From positions 1-64,000 of the forward strand of contig WIUZ02000005.1 in assembly GCA_015956445.1 (NCBI GenBank): a DNA stretch of 64,000 nt, in the 5' to 3' direction. The notes beneath the pieces are model-generated. The model worked only from the letters and a program-made list of their open reading frames with translations, did no database searches and was not told where the DNA came from. This stretch comes from Thelephora terrestris (lineage: Eukaryota; Basidiomycota; Agaricomycetes; Thelephorales; Thelephoraceae). Below are positions 9,670-22,132 of this stretch, one piece after another (positions within the stretch are counted from its first letter, which is position 1; each line of letters begins with the position of its first letter). The position numbers and the translations under genes are program-made.

Positions 9670-12440
9670 ATGGATGCAGCTGAGGGGTCCAGATCAGCAT
9701 GTAACACACAGGTCCGATTTAGGTCTCTCACCTCCAGTCCCAACGACGAGGTCGTCGTGCAGTGCAGGGAGGGAGGGGGTTGAGTCCAGCGCAAGTCCAA
9801 GTGGAGAACCCTCAGGAGCGCGTGGAGGCAAGCCGCAGGGTGCGAAGAGGCCAGATGAGACAAGGCCAACGACCCCCGTGTTGGTCCCCAGTGAAAAACC
9901 GGTCGAAGTCGAACCCGGGCGAACCCGTTCGAAATTGATCGGATAGTTGACCGGATTGGATAACTCGCGCAAACGGCACATTCCTTAGATTCGGTCCATT
10001 AGTTTCTAATTGTAGCGGTGTTTAACTTACGATGGTCTCATTTGTACGGTTAAATTTGAATAGATTATATAGTAGATCCAAACAGATCTTGCATTCACAC
10101 CGGGATCGAGCGAGAGCAAACAATTTCTATTCGGAGCTAAAGACGGTGACGTTCGACGCGGTCTACCGATGTCTAACATCCTCCCGTCCCCATACCACAC
10201 CCTTCCGCCACGCCCTACCCACACCCTCTCGCGACAGACACCACGACCCATCTAAGTTTCTTTCTCGGCCTCTTCCTTTTTGGCCTCTTCTCTCTCGGCC
10301 TCTTCTTTTTTGTACTGCTCCCGGTCGGTGTTTTGTGTTTTGTTGAAAGGTGTCGTTAGATAGACATCGCAAATAGTTAGAAATATAATTGTGACATACA
10401 AGTTCACTCGCGCCTCCTCGACCTTTGGACACCGAGAGTTGGAGTGCTCGGGGGAGTAGTTGTGTGGGCAATAACCTCACCGCGCTTTCGGGGTCGAGAC
10501 TTGTGGCAGCGCCCGGCGGCAGATCCAGCCATGGTCTCCTCACTGTGGGACCGACGAAGAGGTGTGGACAATGGCGAAGTCGAGTCTAAGTAATATATTA
10601 ACGATTGAACGAGACAGTCGCAATAGGAAATCTCTACCTCGTCAATTTGCATGCCATTGCGGCGGAGGCGTCCTGCGCGTTGTATCCTCATCCTTTGTCG
10701 CATGTCTGAAGGCGGCAAAATTCCAAGGCGAGTAGAAAATCACGGGGGCGAGATATACAGATCGCGGACAGACGCTCTAGCTCAGAAGTGGGCGGATTGA
10801 CCCTGTAAGTTCGATTCAGTCTAGACCGGTGAGCCTCATCGCGGGCCATGGAGGATGGATGGACGGGTTCTGGCCGTGGTCTGCCACGCACGGATCCGAA
10901 AGCAAAAGATTGATATCGTACCTGGCATAGGCTTCGATCAGCCTTTCCGTGAACTCGAGGTGGAGTTGGTTGACCCTTCTGGATGCGTGGGTTCGATGCG
11001 AGGAGCAAGAATGGCACGGCAAGATGGGAGAAGAGACGAAAGGAGCCCAGCCATCGCGAAAAACCCGCAAGCTAGATTGTTGGGTTACTGCCGCGATCGC
11101 ATTGATCAGGAGAGCTATGAGATCCGACAACTTCGTCCGCCTGCAAGGAAAATGGAGATGATCAGCCACAGATCGTTGAAGCGCCTCCTCGGGCTGTTTG
11201 GCTCACCATCCTCTGTGGCGCGTTTGCTCTAACGTGGCCAGATCCACCCTTGCGTGGGCGAGACAGGACAACGTCGGTTTGACCTGTGGTCTCCACCAAA
11301 CACCTGACGATTTTTTTATCAATCGTTGTGGTACCTCCCTACAGGGATGATATATGGTTTGCCCGACGCACAAGCATAACTCTCGGACACCTGACCTGCG
11401 CGGTGTTCGTGTCGAGGGAGGGCGAACCAGAAGTGGGGAGAGCGATAGGTTGTGTTTGAGCACCGTCTCATGGGAGATCTCGTCGTCAGTTTCACCGATG
11501 GACGAGTAATCAAGCATTGTTCTCGGACCGAAGAAGAAGCTTGGTGACATGCGTTGCATGGTCGAGAAGCGTGCATTTTTCCTGATGGGATTGACGAGTC
11601 GTTGAGGAATGGTCGACGAAAACCTTTTGTCAGAAGAAGGGTTCTGAGAGCGCTGCTCACCGCTAGGCTTTAGACCGGGAGCTACACACCAAGAATCACC
11701 GGACATGCTTACCCTGGTGTCGATACCAAGGACGCCTCGCATCATACTTCACGTCCATTCTGGGGAGAAGGGTCTTCGAAACCTAGACCTATTTATCACA
11801 AGGTGCAGAAGTCAGGACGTACAGTTGCAGTATGCTGTGACATAGGTTGGAGTCTCCGGGCTGAGATGCCCTGAGGGCCGTGACAAGATGTCGGTTGACT
11901 TCGAATCCGAGTCATCATGTCCGGGACAGGTAAGGTGAGGCGGCAAACGCCCAGAGTGGTTTTGAGACATGTCTGGGACTTGCTGTTAACACGCCTCGGC
12001 GGTCTCCGGGATGTTGAGATTTAGTCGTAATACCTCGAGGCAAGACGCTCGAGTCACTAAAAGATGGCATCTGACAATCCTGAACACGTTGTCAACACAA
12101 GGCTCAGGTTGCCAAGTTGCGCTGCTTGAAAATGGCCCACCTGTGCCGCTACGCATACCTGATTGAAGTCAGTCTCGTCGCCAACATAGAGGAGCAACCT
12201 GGCTGTTCACCATGGCTAAGAAACAAGTCTTCCGACCGAATTCCCTGCCTCCCCGCAGTGGTGAGGGATTGATCCTCGGGTGGTTCACAACACCACGCGA
12301 CTGCCACCCTGGAAGGGTCAGATGCAGTGATCTTGATTTACATAATCAAGATCCAATACGATGTCGATGAACGACATGATAACGATCACACCCGATCGTA
12401 CCTAGCCTTTCAAATTCTCAACGTTTGAAGCACGGTGAGG
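9670..12440. other. Gene-poor stretch
   Basis: Open frames on the minus strand at 10816-11169 and 11203-11745 are the longest, without recognisable domains, consistent splice sites or repeat partners in the window. A short GGCCTCTTC-rich run lies at about 10262-10310. I see no supported gene here. Confidence 0.35.
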
Positions 12441-12501
12441 CGTCGTTTTCTTTATAAGGCCCCGCTGAATTGCATCTGACTGGCAGATTTTCTACCCCGC
12501 C

Positions 12502-13219
12502 ATGGTCTCAGGTCAGCGTCCCGACGCTCATGTCAAACGTTGTAAGCATTCTCTCGCTGTGCACCATCGTACCGCATCCCTCCTCACAAATCTCGACAGA
12601 TATCCTTGAGGCAGCGGGACGTGACCCGCGATACCTCCCCCTCCTCCCAGGACTCTTCCTCTTTGCAGTGCCTAACGGCAACCCACACACAGATATAGCG
12701 GACAACTTTGACGCCCTCAACGATGCTGAAGCTAAGTACCCAGACAATCTACAACACTGTCCGTTCATCAACCCATCCCATCTGCCCGGATTCGCCACTA
12801 ATCAGTTCGTAGTCTTTAACCCATGCCTCCAGTTGGATCCGAGGGGGATCACCCCATTTCTTCCATACATCATTCGCGGTGATCTCGTCAGCCTCCTTGA
12901 TAACGACATCAAAGTCATATCATCCCTATGGGAGTCGACCTTGGCCTCCAACAGAAGTGATCGTTCCCCAACCCCGGCCCGCGATCGTTCCCCAACTCCG
13001 GCCCGCGATCGCTCCCCAACCCCGGTCCGTGATCGTTCCCCAACCCCGGCTCACGATGATGAAGATTTCAGGCCTCGCTGGGATTTCAAGACAATCCATG
13101 GTGCTATGGCCGCTTCTTTCCGTATTGTGGTGTGCCTCATCTTCATTTGGCCCATTGTACACCATACTTTGTTGCTGTTGAACGGCAAAGAATCTGCTAT
13201 CTTTTCTTTTCCAGATTAG
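12502..13219 (+). CDS. Tail-anchored hypothetical protein with SPTPARDR repeats, paralogue 1
   Basis: Exon 12502-12541, intron 12542-12599 and exon 12600-13219 give 219 residues. It starts MVSGQRPDAHVKR and then YILEAAGRDPRYLPLLP. A conserved VVFNPCLQLDPRGITPFLPY block follows. Four tandem RDRSPTPA-like units lie at about residues 153-184, and one membrane helix (FRIVVCLIFIWPIVHHTLLL) at 187-207 leaves a 12-residue tail. The layout suggests a membrane protein anchored by its C-terminus. The paralogue at 24059-24810 shares start, first intron position and anchor but lacks the RDRSPTPA repeats. There it uses an intron ending at the TAG before TCTTTAACCC; here the same stretch can be read through or spliced with a weaker GTCCGT donor, both in frame. 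Function unknown. Confidence 0.65.
12959..13054 (+). repeat. 24-bp tandem repeat inside the coding region, four units
   Basis: Four copies of a unit beginning GATCGTTCCCCAACCCCG keep the reading frame and encode RDRSPTPA variants. Confidence 0.85.
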
Positions 13220-13843
13220 CGTGTTAGCCAGGAGTGGGACGTTGGTTCTACAGGTTCTTAAATTTACTGTACAGTTGTCTATCAAATTTTCTTGAAACTC
13301 GTGAACCCGTACCACGGGGGTGAGAGGCACCCGTAACGAATAATTCAGAACCCCGGCCACTGAAATTTCCGCGAAATTATCGAAAAATTGTTTTAAATAT
13401 GATTTAAACTTTGTGATCAATATCTTTTGAATAAGTTCGCGAGCCGTAGCTTGAGAGATATTTTTTCGATAGATTTCAACATATCGTAACGGCGCAGGGC
13501 GCCGGTCCCTGAGTCCATCGGACGCCTTTTCGTTTAGGGTTTTATGTACTTCTTGCACGCAGCCGGATTAGTAAACCAAACAAGCTTATTTGTTTTGCAC
13601 GAAATACAGAAACCGCCCAACGATCATAACGAACACTTTTGAGAATATAAGTACAGAAGGGACATTGGACAGTGGGACTAATCAAGCATCATCAATCATT
13701 TCGTCGACAACAGCCGGGCGGCACTTGGAAGTGCGGGAGGCGGAGTTGGGACGTGCAGGAGACGAATTTGGGACGCGCGCGGGACTATGTTGGGGCGTGC
13801 GTAAGACGAAGGGGACCATCGATGGTGGGATCACGATATTCTA
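13220..13843. other. Intergenic; fragments of other repeats
   Basis: About 13440-13495 matches 32105-32155 in inverted orientation. About 13495-13535 carries GGCGCAGGGCGCCGGTCC, also in repeat R4 at 36550. At 13733-13815 lies a short GGCGGAGTTGGGACGTGC array related to the larger one at 41.9 kb. Confidence 0.5.
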
Positions 13844-15544
13844 CTATATGTCGGAGCAAGGCTGAGTGGGGATCAGTCCTTCGTCGTGAAAATCCGCACT
13901 GATGACCACAAAGCGGGGGTCATCTGTGTCTCCTATAACTGACGGGTGAGAAACCCCTGGGATACCAACAAGACGTTCTTGGAACTCACGCTTGACGATA
14001 CACCCCAGCCGGCCAAACTCTACGTTGCATACAGACGCGTCCACGAGGCGAACTGAGAAAAGAGCGTCCCCAATAGCGCGCGACTGGAGGCAAGAAACGA
14101 GCGTCCTTCTACCCTCCGTGTGGGACGCCAAGGCCCTGTCAGTGATGGTCAGCACTCTGAGACGTGGCAGGAGATGGTGGGCGCCGGTGTGCAAGGTTAG
14201 CGTCTCCAACACGTCTACTGCAAAATCGCCTTTGATCGTCAGCTGGTCAATTTCAGTGAACAGGAAGAGCGGTTGGTAAACAGGGTTGCCCAATGGGATC
14301 GAATCTTCCTGGAGCAGCTCCACTTGAGCTTGAGGTGCGAGGGTCATTGTTCCAGCTAGTCCCAGTACCGAGCGTTTGACATAACCGTCAAACGATGGAA
14401 TCGAATCGAGGACCCAGTAGAGCAAAACTCGCAAGACGAATCCCCCGTCTGCAGTTAGTTCAAGACGAAAGCTTGCGTCGGTCCTCCCGTTTCCGGTGGT
14501 CCCGAGACGCACGGTCTTGATTGGTTGATTGAATATTGGAAACAACGGGAATCCTGCAAAGAGATGTGGGGCTTCGAATGTTGGATTCTGTTTTGCACCT
14601 GATACTGCGTGGCTTTCCCCAACATAAATGACTTTTCGGACAACGGGTGTTCGCAATTTTTTGATGAGGGTGTGGAATTCGTTGTGGTAGAGGATGAGAC
14701 TCTGTAAACAGGGTAGGAGAACGTCCTCGAGATCTTCAGCAGGGTCCATAGCAGGCGTGAAAGACTGGACGGATAGGCTCTCCAAACGCGGCGTCCCTCG
14801 TAATAGATCAAGGAACGAGCCCAGAGGGACATGGAGGTCTGAACCCAAGAACCCCAAGTTGAGGGTTGTGAGATCCGAGAGCGTTGAGGTTGCCCAAATG
14901 ATTTGAGGAGCTTGTGAGAGCGTCGTCAAGGCCCGAAGCCTCGGCATTTGGCCACAAAAGAGAGGCGGGCCGTTCCCCGGGTATGTGTCAAAGTTGTCCG
15001 AGAAGAAAAGAAGGTTTGGGGTCGGGTGGTTGAGATAGGAACGGTAACTGGCTATGTCTCCGTCATATTCAAAGTGAATGATATATGATAGGTGGGGGCG
15101 TAGTCGATTGAACAACGCTGTAATCATTGGGTCGGGGTTGAGGGATTGCCCGACCCGTGCGTAAACATTGATTGGAACCGCTGTTCCTCTGAGGACGTTG
15201 AGAAAAACACCCGCGGTCACGATACTTTCTTCAGACGAGATGTCAAAGGCGATGTTGCGGAATAGGCTCTTGCAGCTGATTACGTGGTAGCGCCAAGATC
15301 TACACACGTTCAAAAGCGCAAGGATGGTCTGGTTCACTTCGTGTTTCAGCATAGTGACATCCTTGGCACTGGAGGACTCCAGTTGTTCACAGACACATGT
15401 CAGGGCATCAACCGGGAGGGTTGCAACGGGATTGATCCTGTGTTACAGGTCAGTGCTGGGGTCGTTTTGAGTCGTATGCATGTCTCACGCGTTTGAGTCG
15501 AGAGGATGGTAATTGAAAGGAGTTGGCGGGGTGGATTGCTCCAT
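13844..15544 (-). CDS. F-box-like protein
   Basis: Exon 15489-15544 and exon 13844-15437, separated by a 51-nt intron, give 549 residues in one frame starting MEQSTPPTPFNYHPLDSNA. Residues about 20-85 read INPVATLPVDAL...LNVCRSWRYHVISCKSLFR, a typical fungal F-box with the conserved CRxWR. The rest has leucine-rich segments (LSDLTTLNLGFLGSDLHVPL, LPCLQSLILYHNEF, LPRLRVLTITDRALASH) as in Agaricomycete F-box/LRR-like proteins. Such proteins recruit targets to SCF ubiquitin ligases; the target is unknown. The start is the first ATG giving an in-frame first exon. No break seen. Confidence 0.8.
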
Positions 15545-16435
15545 ATCCAGCAGGCGGGAAGAAAAGTATTTGCTCTGAGTGCCAGGAAGCTTGCCCGGAC
15601 GATTGAGGTATACGGTGTGCAGGACTAGGGCGGGGTGAGTGGCAATCCGGTGTGGCGTGGGGTGATGGGAAGAGATGTGCGAAATGCAAAGCGGAGATGG
15701 CACGTGGGATGCCTACACTGGTCAGAAGGCATTGTGAGTCGCCTTGGTGCTGTGGTCGGGATGGCGCGTCGAGGTTGTTGGTTGCCAGTGGGAATGACGA
15801 CGCTAGAACATAAGAAATAGGTTGTCGTTTCAAAGACTCGCCGGGTTCGACGCATACTGCGAGCTGATCTCAAGCTGTTTGGATATTGGATGGGCTGCGA
15901 GAGATATTGAGCGATTTTGGTGTGAGAAGGAATTGCGAGGGCTGTAGTTTCTTGGGCTCACCAATCTTCCCTTCCTCGATCTTTCCGACAGCAGTTGCAG
16001 TCAACGTGAACCGGCGCAAAGTGGGGAGCTTCGACGTTTGACCCCTAACATTCTAAAGTACAGCCTGCAAACACAAAATCAATTTTAGAACCCATGGAGG
16101 GAAGTTTCAAAGGTGTACAGAACATACAACCCGTTTGCTGTCTCATGCGGTTTGAATTCTCCCACAGATCGGCCCTCTCAAAATTCGCCGTGCCCGTCAA
16201 CTTGGAGAGACAGACTCGGTAACACATGCAGATGTTGTTTGGGTGAGACTTGGGTGAGACGAGGTTGGACGTAGGGGAGCCCTTGTTTGGACGGCGCGAG
16301 GCTTAGATGTACGTGGGTGTGACAAATGACCTACCCTGGCCCACCGGAGGGAGGTTGAAGATTCGGGAGTCTGCCGGCCAGCCATACGCTGTCCAGAACG
16401 TTCGTGCGGACTAGGACAGATCCACATTCATAACA
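15545..16435. other. No confident gene
   Basis: Short minus-strand open frames (15450-15833, 16045-16227, 16197-16427) have no recognised motif and do not splice together clearly. Confidence 0.3.
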
Positions 16436-18798
16436 GCGAAGGGCTGGAGTTTGAGCCAAGGCGGAGGTTGGGAACGGTGGTATGAGCTTGCCTTGAACTC
16501 ATGTTGTCGGGCCGTCCACGGTCGACCTCACCTTGCCGTTCGTGGAGTCCACCGTGGACCGAGATCCCCCGCAGAGCTTCGCGAATCCGATCTTGTCCAA
16601 CGACGTTCCAGTCCTGTGGGTCTTGGCCAATTAGCTTCCCGTCCCTTTGATATTCATGCGTAAACCACTTACCCCGTCTGTCTCCGGATGAGGGAACGTG
16701 GGAGAGGGCGGCGCGGTGACTTCGATTGTGGGCTGAGCAGTCTGTGAAGAAGAGGTATTGCTGCCCTAGGTCGCGGCGTATTTTTTTGCGGGGTGGGAGG
16801 TAGAGCTTTGTTCTTGGGGATGTCGCTAGCGGCGGAAGTCGATGGAGATGAGGCAGTGTGGGAAGCAGGCTTCTTCGGCGTTGCGTCGTTCCTCGATTCG
16901 GAAACCCTCCTTGTCCCGTTTGTCCTCGACTCCGATGCTTTGACCGTGTAGATCGGTTGACGTCTCGTACAACGGTACTTGCTGTGGCTGGTGAGACCCA
17001 CTGTAGTCCCGGTGTGATGTGCTGCACGTGGTAGAAGATGGAAGGACTCCAACCGAGCTGACGAACCCATCCGATTGAGAGGATTGGCTCCTCGTCATCC
17101 GTGGTGGGAGGTAGAGCTCTGGCTTTGGGAATGCGGCTAGTGGCGGAGGTCGATGGAGATGAGGGAGATGAGGTAGTGTACACTGGGGGCAAGGGGCCAA
17201 ATACCCGGTGGGTACATGCTGAACACATTGTGATCACAGTCAACAAGTGATCACAATGTGCCCAGTGGGGGAAATTTGAATACATTCAAAATGTGCCTGG
17301 CCATGTGAGTCCAATGTGCCCAGTAGGCACATTTTGATTGTGATCACAATGTACCCATTCAATGTGATCTCAATGTGCCCACTGGGGACATTTTGATTGC
17401 GATCACAATGTACACATCAATGTGAACTCAATGTGCCTGCTGTGCACATTTTAATTTCTTTCACAATGTTCCCATCAATGTGTTCCCAATGTACCCAGCT
17501 CATTACATAGTAGTTTCTTTCACAATGTTGTCCACAATGTGTCCAGCATGTGGCTGAGCCACTCATTCAAAATTCTTTCAAAGATTATCCAGTGATGTGT
17601 CCATAATGTCCCCAGGGGGTTCTTTTTGAAGTGATCACAATGAAATCTCAATATTGTTTGATTTCACCATGAACTTTCAAAGAAATCACTATGTGTATGG
17701 CTGTACACATTCTAGACACATTACTGGATACTTTGTGAAAGAAGTTTGAATGAGTGGCTCAGCCACATGCTGGACACATTGTGGACAACATTGTGAAAGA
17801 AACTACTATGTGATGAGCTGGGTACATTGGGAACACATTGATGGGAACATTGTGAAAGAAATTAAAATGTGCACAGCAGGCACATTGAGTTCACATTGAT
17901 GTGTACATTGTGATCGCAATCAAAATGTCCCCAGTGGGCACATTGAGATCACATTGAATGGGTACATTGTGATCACAATCAAAATGTGCCTACTGGGCAC
18001 ATTGGACTCACATGGCCAGGCACAATTTGAATGTATTCAAATTTCCCCCACTGGGCACATTGTGATCACTTGTTAACTGTGATCACAATGTGTTCAGCAT
18101 GTACCCACCAGGTATTTGACCCCTTGCCCCCAGTGGTAGGAAGCGGGCTTCTGCGGTGTCATCGTTCCTCGACTGGGACCCCTCCCTGTCCCGTTCGTCC
18201 TCGACTCCGATGCCTTGACCGGATAAATCGGTCATGTGCTTTACTGGAAAGGCTGGCGATGGGACGACTGTGATCCATTTGGTCATTTTGAGCCTCGCGT
18301 TCCATGTTCTGGAATAAGACGAACCCCCGGTGAGGTTCTTTAGGACCGTGGGCTGGCTGAGCGAAGGGTTCGGAGTGGGATCGGGGGCGGGGTAGTGGTT
18401 GTTGGTGGTTGTATTTTGCTTCGTTCGAGTACAGACTCCTAGACGTCGAATAACCTTGAGATGCCCAGTCACGGCTGGGCAGAGCTTGAGAACGAGATCT
18501 TGAAGTCAAAATCAGGAACCTCACACTCACGAATCTCGGTTGACTTGCTGCTTTTCCCTCACAACCAAACTTCCATCCTCTCGGAAACTGTAGCGGCAAA
18601 ATGGGAACCTCTTGCGGGTGATGAGCTTGATAGAGTCGGGTCAGCAGCGGATCGGGTCTCTTGCGAGTCAACGCTTGCCTTTGAGTACACAAAATACATG
18701 AACGGACTATTGATGGTCCATCGGCCGCGGCTGAAGATGTCGTACTTGAAGCCAGAAGGTGAGCAGTGAAGCCTGAGGACACGGGATGGGACGAACAG
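16436..18798 (-). pseudogene. Proline/serine-rich gene-like unit, copy A, split by a transposon
   Basis: Copy A matches copy B (25364-26450) almost base for base outside two changes: the 955-bp element at 17181-18135 with its 3-bp duplication, and an internal tandem duplication of about 318 bp near 16.85-17.18 kb. Minus-strand coding-like peptides include YDIFSRGRW, NSPFMYFVYS, KASVDSQETRS, TWNARLKMTKWITVVPS and ASDIPKNKALPPTPQK. The pieces occupy different frames, joined by plausible but unproved introns. No family recognised. The insertion would interrupt any product. Confidence 0.5.
17181..18135. mobile_element. 955-bp palindromic (foldback) DNA transposon with CACTG ends and GTA target duplication
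   Basis: The element starts CACTGGGGGCAAGG and ends CCTTGCCCCCAGTG. Its two arms (about 17181-17610 and 17710-18135) are long near-perfect inverted copies around a spacer of about 100 bp. The arms are full of CACATTGTG/CACAATGTG words and TGATCACA palindromes, candidate subterminal transposase-binding sites. GTA flanks both sides (17178-17180 and 18136-18138). The related sequence in copy B (around 25780) and the internal duplicate in copy A near 16860 have no insert, showing the empty site. A 3-bp duplication with CACT-type ends fits the CACTA/CMC superfamily. It has no coding capacity, so it is non-autonomous. Confidence 0.85.
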
Positions 18799-20227
18799 GT
18801 GGCTCACATTTTCATCTCTTCCGCGCACAGCCGCTAGGAATGGTCCAGATCCCCATCAAGGACAAACGGAGCCGGTTGTAGCCTTATCGGACAGCGTCGG
18901 ACCTCCTACCAACGCAAGAGTCGTCGCGGACTGGCGAATGCGTAACGAAGGGAATGGAGGAGGTTTGGGTACCAGGAGGATGCGGTAGACCCTGGGGGCG
19001 CGGGTTAGGTGGGGGTTATGGGATCCGATCATGGGATCCGATCCGATTCAAAATTTGAGTGAAATTTGCCGCTTGAGCTTGTGGCCTACAATCGTCAAAA
19101 GAGTGAGCGCGACAAACGTACGCCCAGGATGATAGCTGATCCTTACCAGCAGCTGTTCAACGTTCAGGGACCTGTTGCGACGGAGTTGACGAGCAATCGA
19201 GAAACGATCGGGGGCCATCTCTGGCGGGGGAGGGAAGAACTTGATATAGGCCAGCACTCCGGATGGTCAGATGGAAGTCGTAGAAAATCGTGTGGAAGGA
19301 ACGGGTGTGGTGGAAGAGGAAGGGGAGCGTCCCTAGTGAGGTTACGAATCAGTTGAGCCCAGCGCCACGCAGAAACTTGTCTCGGAGACTTCCGAGATGT
19401 TGGCAAGTTGCCTTGTCGGAGTCCTTGAGGTGGGGAATCTACATCAGTCTCTGATATCTGGTGTCATGCATACTGGGTATTATAACGATACGAAAGAATG
19501 ACTCACGAGAAAAGCTGTCTGCGCCCAGCGCGCCAAAAGTAAAATCGGAAACCTGTTCAGATACCATACAGCTGGCAGCCAAGATAGTCGGAGGGCGTCC
19601 CCGTCCGAAGAGGGATCTTGAAAGAATGCTGGGGCGCGCAAATGTTGGTGTTGGAAATTTAAAACACGTTGACTAGCGACTCTTGAAGCTTGAAGCTTGA
19701 AGTACTTACGTCCCGGGAATTTCCTCATAAGTATAACCAGGCTTTGGTCGATTATCTGAATATTTTTCTACAGTGAGTCGAAATGCTTCGACGCAGGGAA
19801 CTCGAGGCCGATTCGATTCTGGGGTAGGTCACAACCGCCGTGACCCAACCGCCAACAGCACGATTGAAGCCCTTCAATTGGAGTCGCACAATCGTGTATC
19901 AGTTCGCTATATGCCCCTCTCGAGTTTCCATCGCGGTTGTCCGGTTGAATACATCCAATGCTGTTGTCGATCTGCATGTCTTCAAGAATTGATGTATGTA
20001 TCGTTGTACCAGCAGAGAAGAGTCAACCAGATCAAATGGCAACGTCTACCAGCGGCCTCCGACGGGTGGCCGAAGTGCGCGCGGTTATGGCAGCGGAACA
20101 ATTCAGGAAGTCTTTTCCTGTAGCATAAAAGGTGCTTGACGAAAGCGTATGATACATGTCAATGATGATGCGTGATGTGCGTCATCAAAGTTGATCGTAA
20201 AGTTGTGGTCGAGATGGCGTCGTGTAA
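18799..20227. other. No confident gene
   Basis: Minus-strand peptides around 19048-19406 (IKFFPPPPEMAPDRF and a Trp/Pro-rich frame) may be a coding relic but show no domain. From about 20200 the GTCGAGTC-type units leading into R1 copy 2 begin. Confidence 0.3.
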
Positions 20228-21283
20228 GCAGGGTGTTGAAGCACGGTTACGGTCGAGTCCGCGTGGTTGAAGCACGGTGTACTTGAGTCGCTGTTGTGGA
20301 AGCACGGTGCGGTCGAGTCGGCGTCGTGTAAGTGCTGCTTTAATAACGCGTTAGAAAAGGAGCGCGACGTAGCGGCAACATACCGACATCATCAATGCGG
20401 CAACCGCAACGTTTTTTCGTCATCCAACAAGTGCGAGAACACGTCCGTACACTTTGTTCCGATGGTTCGGAGGTACGGCAAACCCCGCGTTGCAAATCTA
20501 CGAGGTCAAGGTTGAGCGTTTTTGGGTTCAAACTGAGACAGCAAGATAACCTGCGATGGCCTGGTTCAGGAGGGAATTCTGTTTCTCGTCGAGATCGACT
20601 CAACTATTAGGAGTGGCCGTGCCAGGTTTGAGGAATGGATCAGGATCGTGCTTCTTGTCGCGAGCGATTTGTCGGTTGGCACGATCCAGGAGGCGTCCGT
20701 AACCTTGTGGAGGTGTACCAGGGCTTTCGTTGAGGGTGCTACCGCGTCGTTGAGCGAAATGACATGTCCGAAGCGACAGAAGCACGATCCGGGTTTCGCG
20801 TGTGTGGTGCCTGTAGGAAGGGGTCGGTGCCGGTGTCGGGAGTCGTGATGGGAGAGTCAGGGAAGAAGTGATTCAAATGTAGACAACGTCAAGGGTGAGG
20901 CGCAGTCAGCCACACGAAGACCGGGACTAGGTTGAAGACATCACCATTGATCGAATGGGGGGAGTTGGCAGCCTAGAGAATCCGGTCAGGGCGGGGAATC
21001 CCAAGTGCTCAGAGTGAGGATGGGGGGACGTACCTGCTATCTGCTGACAGTTTCGGCGACCTCCGCACTAATGGTGAGTTTCATCGCCGCCTAACCAGAG
21101 CCTTCGATAAGTGCCTACGATACGCAGGCCGGGACCATCTGCAGCGACCTCGAGGACCAGGTAGGAGTTGACCTTGAGTCGAATTCATTGAATGGACTTG
21201 AGAGTGGGCTCAAGAGCATTTTCTTGGTGGTGGGGTCGGTGTTGGGAAAGGATCCTCGGAGCGATGGGCGAATTGGAAGGTAG
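20228..21283 (+). repeat. Dispersed repeat R1, copy 2
   Basis: Same family and orientation as 1190-2386, very similar throughout. It lacks the segments noted in copy 1 and ends at the matching GAATTGGAAGGTAGGTG. Confidence 0.75.
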
Positions 21284-22132
21284 GTGGTGGTCAAGGTAAA
21301 TTGAGACGCTGACCCCGGTAGTTGCCGAGATGTTGAAAATCGGTCGCATGGGCGAGTCGATCTTGAGTCGGTCCCAAGTTATAAAGATGTTCGGGCGGTT
21401 CTATGCTTCCAGGATCTGGGTATTATTGACGTAGTCCACAAGACACACATATAGTGGCTGCCAGATCAAAAAAGTACGACCGTTTGCCTGCCCGACTTCC
21501 CATTCCATGATATTTGAATTGTATTGTTTCAAAACACTTCCAACGATGACGCTTCCTACCTGAGGCCTGAGGCCTGAGCCTCCAAATTCCGGTTCATGGC
21601 GATACATCATGTGTTGAAGATTCTTGCCTGGGCCACCAGGTAAAGCTGATCGGAGTTAGTCTCGTCAACGGAGGGGGGGACGGTTTGCGCACCAGGATAG
21701 ACAGACGAGTGTGAGTAGGATGAAATGGATATGAACCTGACGAATGATTGTATTATGAATTGAACCAGGAGACATAGCATTACTCCATACCCAGGAGAGG
21801 AAACTTCGAATGCCATCGGGGTGGTCCATTTTCCATATCCTCACCGCCGTCCGTTCTTGCTGCTCAGACGTCCCCGTTGCTATGAGGCATTTGCCCCAAC
21901 AAAGCGTACAAAATGCCTAGGTACAGGCATCAGCGATTACATGTATAATGGCAAGAACTTTACCAGGGCCTGGACAAGATCGCATACCCCCAACGGTCTA
22001 GCATTGACGGACTGGGTGAGTCATGCATATAGTGAACTGAGAGGAAGAATTTATCTTGAATAAAATTCTTGAACATCTTGACGTCTTGAAAAGATGTGGG
22101 GATGGGAGCCTTCTACCTGTACTGTTCCGTAA
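21284..22132. other. Gene fragments of unknown origin
   Basis: At 21310-21350 CCCCGGTAGTTGCCGAGATG also occurs at 4800-4825, in the upstream part of the decayed helicase. Minus-strand frames at 21401-21610 and 21607-21816 look coding-like but are not recognised. Confidence 0.3.

Noticed and set aside
10780-10832. tRNA-like string CTCTAGCTCAG...GTTCGATTC
   Set aside because: The T-arm and acceptor stems do not pair, and no cloverleaf could be drawn.
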